Assembly: GCF_905404315.1 (NCBI RefSeq)
Contig: NC_066288.1
Span: 2,418,001-2,482,000, forward strand
Direction: 5' to 3'
From: Leptidea sinapis
Taxonomy: Eukaryota > Arthropoda > Insecta > Lepidoptera > Pieridae
DNA length: 64,000 bases
The notes under the pieces are model-generated. The model did no database searches, had not been told where the DNA came from, and worked only from the letters and a program-made list of their open reading frames with translations. Both the position numbers and the translations under genes were made by a program. Numbering within the stretch: position 1 is the stretch's first letter; each line of letters begins with the position of its first letter. Positions 55,463 to 64,000 of the stretch are shown here, piece after piece.

Positions 55463-55918
55463 GTTTCATTTTGTTAAGTTTCAACAAATTTAAGACTTTA
55501 AACAGTAATTCATTTTACAATTTTAGTAAATTAATTGAGTATTCACAAACCACGAAGCTCCGCACACACAGTCTAATTAGGTTATGCACGCTGTGAAGCA
55601 AATGTCTTACTTAATTTTAGCCTGTGGTTACTTAAAACACTTCATACCCATATGGGTGTATGTATATGATTAGATATATGAATATTTATGTTAAGATAAC
55701 TTCTAGTTGCAAAACTTTGCAATAGTTTAGATTCAAGTGAGTCCCAATTTCAGTACAATAACTTTAAAAAGTCGATATGTATTGTGGCTTACATCTACAT
55801 GAATTATTAAAATATCCTATTGATTTTATTATAAAACTATTAACGTATCATTGTCCACGTTATATTATCAATTATGGGGATAAATGAGATTCAGGGTCAC
55901 CTGATGGTAATTTCTCAC
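55463..55918. other. AT-rich DNA, nothing recognised
   Basis: No supported feature. Confidence 0.5.
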
Positions 55919-55975
55919 CACAATAAAAGGCATAAAAAGGCACAAAAGACATTTATTTTTTCAAAATTGATTCCA
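55919..55975 (-). mobile_element. LINE-G tail scrap
   Basis: AAAAGGCATAAAAAGGCA and TTTTTCAAAATTGATTCC match the reversed LINE-G 3' end. Confidence 0.6.
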
Positions 55976-56084
55976 AAGCAAATTACATTACTATGTGACA
56001 GACACACATGATTACCTGTGAGTTCATGCGCCAAAAAATAAATGGACAACACAAGAATTATTTCAACAATGTCGAGTTATTAAT

Positions 56085-56944
56085 TAACAGTTCCCCCTGG
56101 TACTAGGCAGATTGTCATATGCAATCCTTCATTATTCTGGCATTGCTGTAATCTAGAGCGGAAATTTTCGATAACAGCTTTACATGTTTCTGTTGAGATG
56201 TTTTGGATTTCTGTGCAAATACGATCCTTTAATTCGTCAAGAGTTGGCTGGAATGCAGGGGTTTTTGATCACCATGACATAGTGTCACTCCAATAACGAC
56301 AATTTTGTTTATTAACATGCCCATTTAGGTGGAAGTGTGCCTCGTTGAGAAAAAAATGTTTGTAAAACTGTTGAATCGCTCTACCATTTCGTTCGCAAAC
56401 TGCAACCTAGTGGCATGGTCCTGAGGCCTTAATTCCTGCACCATTTGGATTTTATAGGAATGTAGACTTATGCTTATACTTATCTTAGAATGCGGTTTAA
56501 TACATCATTATCTTGGCACGTTAAGGACAGCAGACCGCTTTCGAGTTGAAAGTCCAGGTTGGTCACGAACAGACGATTTTACTCGCTCCACGTTTTCGGG
56601 GTCCCTCGACGTTCTACGCGAGCCAGATCGAGGTAAATCCATTGTTGAACCCGTCTTCTCAAACTTGAGCACCCATTTTTTAATTAGCACACCTGATGGA
56701 GCTTGATTTTTGTGTCGTATCTTGTAATGATTGCAAAACTTTCGTTGAGCTAAGGTGGCAGAATCGTCGTTTCGATAGTATTCGCGTACACAAAACGCAC
56801 GTTGACTACCACTAAACGACGCCATGGTACTAAATTCCCATTGGCCGCTCTTGCAATGCGTAACCCCTCCACCTCCCTCCGCTGCCGCTGCTAGACGCGG
56901 CAACCGATTCAAATGTTAACGGACTTTTGGACTACCCTGTATAT
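56085..56944 (-). pseudogene. Mariner/IS630-superfamily transposase relic
   Basis: 56912-56508 encodes the N-terminal helix-turn-helix region (FSGSQRAFCVREYYRNDDS, TLAQRKFCNHYKIRH, FEKTGSTMDLPRSGSRRT, STRKRSAVLNVPR), probably starting at the internal Met of MASFSGSQ. Downstream, broken frames give YKIQMVQELRPQDHATRL, ANEMVERFN and LNGHVNKQNCRYWSD, then jump to LDELKDRICTEIQNIS and CQNNEG. The part with the later catalytic aspartates is deleted. GGACTTTTGGACTACCCTGTA near 56926-56946 looks like one terminal repeat. The other end was not found. Confidence 0.8.
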
Positions 56945-57006
56945 CGTTCTAACTTGCTAAAATGCAATCAAGTATGTGAAGAGATTTAATGCGGTTACAT
57001 TTCATC

Positions 57007-57340
57007 TGTAAGTTTTTTTTTATGGAATAGGAGGACAAACGAGCGTACGGGTAACAACAGTTAAGTGATCACCGCCGCCCACAATCTCTTGCAACACCAG
57101 AGGAATCACAGGAGCGTTGCCGGCCCAAGGAAGGTGTACGCGCTTTTTTTGAAGGTACCCATGTCGTATCGTCCCGGAAACACCGCACAAGGAAGTTCAT
57201 TCCACAGCTTTGTAGTACGTGGAAGAAAGCTCCTTGTAAACCGCACTGTGGAGGACCGCCACACATCCAGATGGTGAGGATGATATCCTAACTTGTGGCG
57301 TGTCGTGCGAAGGTGGAATTCGACGACAGGAATTAGGAAT
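57007..57340 (-). mobile_element. LINE-A 3' end, 5'-truncated
   Basis: T-run at 57007-57018, then ATGGAATAGGAGGACAAACG and the C-terminal coding end (TTKLWNELPCAVF). It stops near 57340. Confidence 0.9.
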
Positions 57341-58004
57341 AAGTAGCACATTTTCAACACATTTATTTATTAAATAGCCCAAAAAGCGGTAATGTATGAA
57401 GCATGGTAGCACTAAGCGGGGAGGGAGTTATTTAAGACACAATGCGCTGCGTAGAAATATGATTGAACACTCCCCTCTAGTTTGGTTGTAATTCTGAGAT
57501 ATTAGTTTGGTTTTCTATAAAAGCGAATTTTAGTTTCTTAACTATTTTTAGTTTTTTCGGTCCTTAAAACGATGATAATGTCGGAGTTATGAACAATCGA
57601 TGTATACGCGCCATAGTATTTGACACAAAGACACTCCGACATAAAAAATCGCCAATCCTGAAGACCTTGCTAAGAAAAATGAGACAGACTATATAAATTA
57701 TTAAGTTAATATCAGTCTTTGATCAGTGTGCAAAGTTTCACATTAATCCGATCTTTTGGAGGGGTTAATAATCACGTTCAGATTCAGTTACATACAAATA
57801 GACATACATACTGTAACGTGTGAGCCTTCCCTCATAGCTCGGATCGTTGTAGAATCAATATAATTCTTCTATAACTTTCTTATTCTCATTAAATATTATA
57901 TATATATTATAACATAAGGACGAAGGCCGACCTTCCTTATTCACTTCATGATCTCATCTGTCTCTCTATTCTCCATTGTTTTCTCATACGCGCCATTTAA
58001 ATCT
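57341..58004. other. Non-coding DNA, nothing firm
   Basis: 57720-57815 (CAAAGTTTCACATTAATCCG) resembles text common in lepidopteran non-autonomous elements, but no ends are visible. Confidence 0.4.
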
Positions 58005-58500
58005 TTGGTGGCTGGATGATCTTGTTACCGGTAGGTCTGCCTGATGTGTTTTTTATTATTATTATTTCCTTTAAAGTTAAAGTTATTATACATTTTATTT
58101 TATGAAATGCTCACATAATGCCTATATTTATTTATGGTATGTGTGGATTGATGCATTTACTATACTCAATAACTCTTGCGTTTATAAGTATTAATTTACT
58201 TTTTTTTTTCTCTTTTTGACTTACTCGTATAAGCCTTTCAGTTTTTGACATTTGAGTATTTTTGTTGCGCCACTTTGCATATATTATTGTAATTGAAATG
58301 ATTTGTAAAACAATTAAAATGTAAATCTTGACTTAAAAGAGTGGCAATGTTTTTTTGCTGCTTCTTCTCATTAGCTCAACCCTTTACGAAGTAGCGGTAA
58401 ATTCAATAATAAACAATATTTTTTTTTGACATTCAAAAGTGTCATTTCCGTGACCTACATGAATAAAGTGTTTGTGAATTTAAATTTGAACTTACCTCCA
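58005..58500 (+). mobile_element. LINE-C 3' UTR, sense copy
   Basis: GCTGGATGATCTTGTTACCG to GTTTGTGAATTTAAATTTGAA is the complement of 6583-7090. It is a UTR-only, 5'-truncated copy. Confidence 0.85.
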
Positions 58501-58820
58501 ACCGTATTGCAATTAGAGAGCAAATAAGAACTCCTAGTTTTAATACAAAGCTGATTTAAGTAGAAAAGACTACTTAAATTATAGTATCTTCATCGGTCCT
58601 TGATTCAATTGATAACGACATTTTATAGTGGGTGAAAAACATGTCCAATGATACCATTACACATTACATAGATACATTTGAAACTAATAAAGGGTGTAAA
58701 AATAGTACACACAACGAGTCACTCATCAATTTTGGACGGAAACTAGTATTGATTTCTGCTATTATTTACTTAGTCTGGGTTGCATCATATTAGCTGTTAT
58801 AGTTAAGGCTTAAGTCAAAT
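58501..58820. other. AT-rich DNA, nothing recognised
   Basis: No supported feature. Confidence 0.5.
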
Positions 58821-59095
58821 TTAACTTTAACAAATTTTTTTTTTAATAATGTAACTACTAAGTTAAAATTAACATCAATGAATTGTATCGGACTATATTA
58901 ATTTTATAATTTTACATCTATCATTTAATTTCTTTTTTTTTTTCAATTGTAATTATGACATGTATTAAATTTTTATCTGTAATTTAATTGAAATCTACTA
59001 TGTAATTTAATTTAAGTTAAGATTGTTTGTTTTTTTTTTTGTTGTTGATATGGGTGAAATGCCTGAAAATAAATGATTAATTATTATTATTATAA
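58821..59095 (+). mobile_element. Possible LINE 3' UTR
   Basis: T-rich stretch ending GGTGAAATGCCTGAAAATAA with a (TTA)n run at 59080-59092, a LINE-like 3' end. The family is unknown. Confidence 0.4.
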
Positions 59096-60192
59096 TTTGA
59101 CAGGTCGATATTTAACATTAACAATAGCTTTAACCGGCAAAGGTTGGACGGTTACGGTTCGCATTTAAAGTTATGACGTCATCTAAAAACTGTCAAATGG
59201 TGCAAAACATTTTTTGCTTAAACTGTACATTAACATGTTTATTATTGCTAAAGTTAGTTTATGCAATCCACCGACTAAATACTATATAAAAATTATAAAA
59301 CGTTGCTCAAAACAGGGTAGTTTTATTTCCCATGATCACATTTTATACACGACAATAAAACACAATGTCTGATTTCGGCTTATCTTGGGTAAACAGCAGA
59401 TTCCTTCGTAACACAGATGTTACTTTGAAGAAGTATGACTTGTTAAGCTATGAAATAAATTATACAAACTTTTCATGACTAATATATTAGATTTTATTTC
59501 CTGTTACATTCCTTGTTCCTGTATTACCATCATATTATAATCCCCTGAAACTATAGTAATATCTATTAACTAAACGAAATTTTATTAGCTTTTCATATTA
59601 GAGGTAATTTTCGCAGATTGACTACGTCATAATGAATGAAATTATCTATCTCTGCAATAAAATTAGTGACGTGAACGATTATATTAACGCGTATCGATTA
59701 GAATTACTATTGGAAATTTTATATGATAACAGGCATAATTACTAAAATTAATAAACAGAGTTAGGAAGCTAACAAAATTTCATTGAAAAAATTGTATGTA
59801 GTACTTACATAATATTATCGTAGTATTTATTAACTTCCTGCTAAGAAAATTTTCAAAAATCTTTAAGTTATTGATTTTAGCCCGTTTTGCAAAAATCGGA
59901 TTCTCATCAGATCTTCTGAGGTTGTTGAGGAGATGTTCTGAGGACCTAGGAAGCTTCCCTGACTACTCTCGCGGGGGTGTCACTATGTATGTATGTGTGT
60001 GTGTGTGTAATGCCCAAACTTAGATTTTGAATGTAATTGCACCGATTCGGACCGGTAGATTTTGAGAAATCTCAAAAAAATACGCATTGGTAACAAACTA
60101 TTATTTAATTACTTAAGTAATAAAATAAGTTAAGTTAATAAGTTGCACTGGCTGGCCTTTAGGTTAATTAATTAACCTAAGGGCCTGCCGTT
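59096..60192. other. AT-rich DNA with (GT)n
   Basis: No gene. A mixed (ATGT)n/(GT)n microsatellite lies at about 59980-60009. Confidence 0.5.
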
Positions 60193-60462
60193 AATTCAAA
60201 TTCAAATATTTTTATTCAAAATAGTATGTGACATCACTTATTGAAAGTCAAAAAAACTACCATCCATTCCAAAATGAATGCCTCAGGCCTGAGAAGAATG
60301 GGCGCAACAACCTCAGGGAGCTTTTTTTTCATCAAAAAATATGTTTACAAAGTAATATTGTACAATTAAACTTATTATTTATTAGCCTGAGGGCGGTCGC
60401 TCCATTTCCAAACTGGGGTATCATTAAGAAAGTCATTTATGTAATAGTAAATTGTTTGGATT
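60193..60462 (-). mobile_element. LINE-F 3' UTR copy
   Basis: ATTCAAATTCAAATATTTTT, AATGTGACATCACTTATTG-like text and CCTGAGGGCGGTCGCTCC align with 25190-25440, antisense. Confidence 0.8.
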
Positions 60463-61820
60463 ACAGTAAAACCTCCTTAGTGCGAGATATCAGAGTGAAA
60501 CTTTTTTCACACGACAGCTACATCGTTCCACATTAAAAAATGTACCTCTACGAATTAGTTACAACTATATATTGTTAAATTCTTCTCTTTCCATTCAGTC
60601 AAAATTCAGCTTTAAAACAAAAGATGAAAGAGTATTGGATTTACGGATATTGTGATATTGTAATTTAATGTTCAACAGACAGTTACAGGTCAGACGCCTT
60701 AACAATGTTCTAAAGGAAAGCTAACCCATAGAAAAGTTATTTGGCAGACTGGTCTCAACCAATTACTATTTTTGCGTGATTTGGATTTTTTTTTCATAGC
60801 GCAAAAATCTCTTAATCTAGAAATATGCACAGCATACCGAGAGTTCTCGACAAGAAAAGCGAATCTATATGATTTCGAACGAAAGAGTATTATAAAAATT
60901 TTGAAGTAAATCGAACTCGTTTAAAAACATTAGATAATATCTTAAACGATTTTTTGATAATGTAATCGATGTGTTCGTTAGAATTTCATTTACTACCAAT
61001 TCGTAAACTTGACGCACTGGTGTCTTAAATTTTCCATTAAAAGAAAGGTGTTTGGGCCATGAAGCAGTTGATTGTTGTTGCAATAGACCAAAGTGACGCA
61101 ATCAAGTGGCGTTGAAATATTTTAAATCGTGCGGTGATCAGCGTATGTTATGTGGCTTGAACCTTTAAGGCGAAGAGTAAGCAGAAAACACGCAAACAAG
61201 GTGTTTTTAGACAAGTTTTGTGGTGAATATATAGCATTTGGAGCTATGAACACTACTTTATCCTGTTACTCATACCCTTAAGTCTTACTTGTAGGTTGCT
61301 AATGCTTGCTGTTAGTTAAACTTAACACTCCAGAACTATTATGAATTACCAGTTTTGCTTGCAAGTTTTTTCTCGGCATGATGCATTTGTTTAGTATACT
61401 GCTATGAGATGCTATAAGAATTTTGAAAATATTGGCTTTGTTACATATGAGCCGTGAACTCATATCGCTCAAGGTCGCTGGCATTTAGTGTCGCCTTAAA
61501 GCAAGACTCAATATCATTTATGTATAGGCTAATAAGAAATGGTCCATTAATATACTCGATAGTGATTTTTTACTTTCTTCTGCGTCGAATTTATGTTTAT
61601 TACATACATTTAAAGTATCCATTTAGATAAACACTAAATCAATTTGGAAAGTATTTATATCGCAAAGAAATTATATGGCGATATAAAAATAAACGTGGAA
61701 CACATTTACAGGAAAACCGATGGCCTTAATGATGGTGGTTAATTTCCAGCATAAGTACGACATCTACTCTTTCCACAAGACATTAAAGCAAAAGTGCATG
61801 TTTTGAGTTTCACGCGATTC
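60463..61820 (-). other. AT-rich DNA with possible retroelement relics
   Basis: Minus translation near 61560-61470 gives FLISLYINDIESCF, like the RT segment before motif C. 61101-60865 is open (78 residues) with no motif. Stops are frequent. I make no firm call. Confidence 0.35.
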
Positions 61821-61824
61821 GTGC

Positions 61825-61945
61825 CAATGTTTGGCGAGTCAATATCTCCTGAGAATGCCTCATGTAGAGGCGAAACAGGTGTCGAATTGCTTGAAGGCAA
61901 AAATTGGCGGAATTAAACACCCAAGAAAACTCAAAACATTTGGAT
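61825..61945 (+). repeat. R6 repeat with hammerhead-like core, copy 2
   Basis: CTCCTGAGAATGCCTCATG, TAGAGGCGAAACAGGTGTCG and CCAAGAAAACTCA match 50770-50860. Confidence 0.55.
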
Positions 61946-62021
61946 AATTATTATGGATTTCCGAAAAAATCGCCTTCTTCAATAAATTTTCAAAACCAAT
62001 GGTTGTATTCGAGTGTAGTGT

Positions 62022-64000
62022 AGGAGTGGTAGTGCCATGTTGGGTCCTCACGAACACAACCGACTTGGGACGGCACGCCCGGAGAAATACCACTCCCCCA
62101 CTCGAAACCGGCGTGAAATAGCGGCTATGCCGCTGTGTTTCGTCCGGTGAGTGGGGTATCCGGAGGCCTACACCCCCCCTCCTAAATACAAATGGCAGCC
62201 CAGACTAAAAAGAGACTACTCCAGGACGGTACCAGGCTATGCAGCCCTGGAGAATCCGTCCCTGGGCATCCACAATTAGGGCCTGTACCTAACAGTGGTT
62301 GCCCAGGCTGCCCCACGTAATCTGGGGGGGGCAAATCTGCGCTGACTCGGGGCAAACAGAGCAGGAGGCTCAAACCACCATCCTCCACACTCGCTGTGGA
62401 CTTTTGCAACATCAGGGGGCTTCGATCAAATTGAAATGCCGTCCACTTTCACCTAGAGACAGCGAAGCCGGCCCTGCTCTTTTTAACCAAGACACAGATA
62501 TCCTCCCTGGCTGATTCATCTTACTTTTCCTACCCGGGGTATAATTTGGAACACTCCTTTATACCACGGGCTGGCTTGTGCGTTTACGTCAGGGAGGATG
62601 TCTGTTCTCTGGTACCTATCCATCATCTGGCTGCGTGTAGACTGCGATGACCATCCGCGAATCTACGCATGCCTGTATAGGTCCCATAGCGGTAACGCAG
62701 AGACTGACCGGCTCCTCGAACACATTCAAATGGCTACAGATTTCGTGATGGAGCAGATCCCCACTGCAGAGATCGTGTTTCTTGGCGATTTTAACGCCCA
62801 CCACGCCGAATGGCTAGGCTCACGTACCACCGATCATGCAGGGAGATCTGTTCACTACTTTGCCTTAGCATATGGTCTGACGCAACTGGTTATTGCGCCA
62901 ACGCGAATCCCAGATGTGCAAGATCATACACCTTCACTGTTGGACCTTCTGTTGACCTCACATCCGGATGGCTACCTAGTCTCCGTTGACCCTCCTTTGG
63001 GATCGTCGGAACACTGCTAGATCCGGAGCACCGTGCCGATCATGCGCCTAACACGGCCCCGCTTCTTAGGCTGTCACCGCGTGTGGCACTATAGGTCAGC
63101 AGAGTGGGACGAGATGCGGTGCTGTTTTGCATCCTACCCGTGGAGGCAGATCTGTTTTTCGCTGGGAGATCCAGATGCCGCTGCTGACGCTGTTGCTGAT
63201 GTGGTACTGCAAGGTATGGAACTCTTCATTCCATCCTCCTCTATGCCTATCGGTGGCAGGTCCCAACCATGGTTTGACCGCTCCTGCAAAATGGCCTCTC
63301 GCCGAAAGCAGGACTGCTATCAGGCTTGGGTCAATGCGGTGGTATCTAAGGATGTGAATTCCAGCGAACTTAAAAAACACTTCAATCATGCCTCCAGGTC
63401 CTTCAAAAGAGTTATTGCTGACGCGAAGTCGAAGCACATTGGCAGAATTGGCGAGAGACTTGCACGCCTTCCCTCGGGAACTCGTGCGTTCTGGTCGCTC
63501 GCCAAGGCTGTCCAAGGAAACTTCTGCCAGCCAGCCATTCCGCCACTGCACAGGGATAATGACTCGCTGGCTTATGACGCGAAAGAGAAAGCTGATCTCC
63601 TGGGCTCCCTCTTCGCGTCCAACTCGACTCTGGATGACCAAGGTGCACCACCACCACTACGGCCTCACTTGGAGTACTGTTCTCACCTCTGGGCGGGTGC
63701 TCCCCAGTACCAGCTTCTTCCATTTGACCGCATACAACGAAGAGCGGCTCGAATCATCGATGATCAAGTCATCTCCGATTGGCTTGATTCTCTAGCATTG
63801 CGTAGAGATGTGGGTTCTCTCTGCCTCTTCTACCGCATTTATCACGGGGAGTGCTCAGAGGAGCTGTTCGGGTTGATTCCAGCGCCCGAATTCCACCTTC
63901 GGACATTACGTGCAAAGTACCATCCGCGTCACGTAGTCGTCTGGCATTCCACAACCGCGCGTTTTGTTCGAAATTTCTTGTCTCGCACAGACACTTTGTG
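62022..64000 (+). mobile_element. LINE-B copy 2, RT deleted, runs off the window
   Basis: Same 5' region as copy 1 (TAGGAGTGGTAGTGCC, ACCGGCGTGAAATAGCGGC). It has a small deletion near 62613 and an in-frame stop at about 63018. A large deletion at about 63655 joins the linker directly to the post-RT region. It continues past the window end. Confidence 0.9.
62192..64000 (+). pseudogene. LINE-B ORF2, endonuclease fused to C-terminus
   Basis: Endonuclease: DFCNIRGLRSN-type start near 62398, IVFLGDFNAHHAEW in 62598-63020, then GSSEHC and a stop where the catalytic motif is normally SDHC. The linker SQPWFDRSCKMASRRK is followed by STLDDQGAPPP. After the junction come PHLEYCSHLWAGAPQYQLLP, RIQRRAARIIDDQV and YHGECSEELFGLIP. 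Over 250 residues, including all RT catalytic motifs, are absent relative to copy 1 and LINE-A. It cannot encode a polymerase. Confidence 0.85.

Noticed and set aside
1..64000. CRISPR array, operon or integrated virus
   Set aside because: No regularly spaced direct repeats with unique spacers, no prokaryotic gene layout, and no capsid, envelope or other viral structural gene was seen on either strand.

Overview
This 64 kb window looks like AT-rich, repeat-dominated chromosomal DNA of an insect, most likely a moth or butterfly. The reasons are a low-GC background with no bacterial gene layout, introns with GT-AG borders, APE-type LINEs and tRNA-headed SINEs of kinds I associate with Lepidoptera, a long-inverted-repeat MITE ending in the lepidopteran-type AACCGACTTCAAAA motif, and PIF/Harbinger, mariner-like and piggyBac-like remains. 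No complete host gene was found. The only host-gene candidate is one putative terminal exon (about 49210-49413, minus).

Labels used here are mine. LINE-A and LINE-B are two related families with a YADDST catalytic box. LINE-C is of the CR1/Jockey group with a FADDTSLLF box. LINE-D is Daphne/Kiri-like. LINE-E is known only from a C-terminus. LINE-F and LINE-G are further CR1/Jockey-like tails. R1 is a ~300 bp A-tailed repeat. SINE-1 is a tRNA-headed SINE.

Layout. 1-5540: repeat fragments, including an R1 copy split by SINE-1, the first copy of a 1.2 kb segmental duplication, and an RTE tail. 5541-20945: one nested stack of elements. A LINE-E tail is split by a near full-length LINE-D (6-bp target duplication AAGAGT). 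LINE-D is split in ORF1 by an antisense LINE-C. LINE-C is split twice: by a structurally intact PIF/Harbinger transposon (8969-12035, TAA duplication) and by a nearly full-length LINE-A (13656-17046, ACTTT duplication). 21-31 kb: a MITE, an inverted pair of LINE-G tails, the second copy of the segmental duplication, LINE-F between long direct repeats, and a LINE-B that has lost its catalytic YADD. 31-46 kb: mostly AT-rich DNA with LINE tails, a 138-bp MITE, a piggyBac-like relic and a truncated LINE-A. 46-64 kb: LINE-A inside R1, a putative host exon, RTE/SINE nests, a mariner-like relic, and a LINE-B copy with most of its RT deleted, running off the window end.

The most notable object is the Harbinger element. 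Its two genes, a DDE transposase on minus and a MADF/BESS-type DNA-binding protein on plus, are interdigitated: each gene's single intron contains an exon of the other, and each gene's poly(A) signal lies beside the other's 5' splice site. Both reading frames are uninterrupted, the inverted repeats differ at one base in 32, and the target duplication is exact, so this element is much younger than its host LINE and could be autonomous. Everything else that codes is mobile-element sequence, almost all broken.
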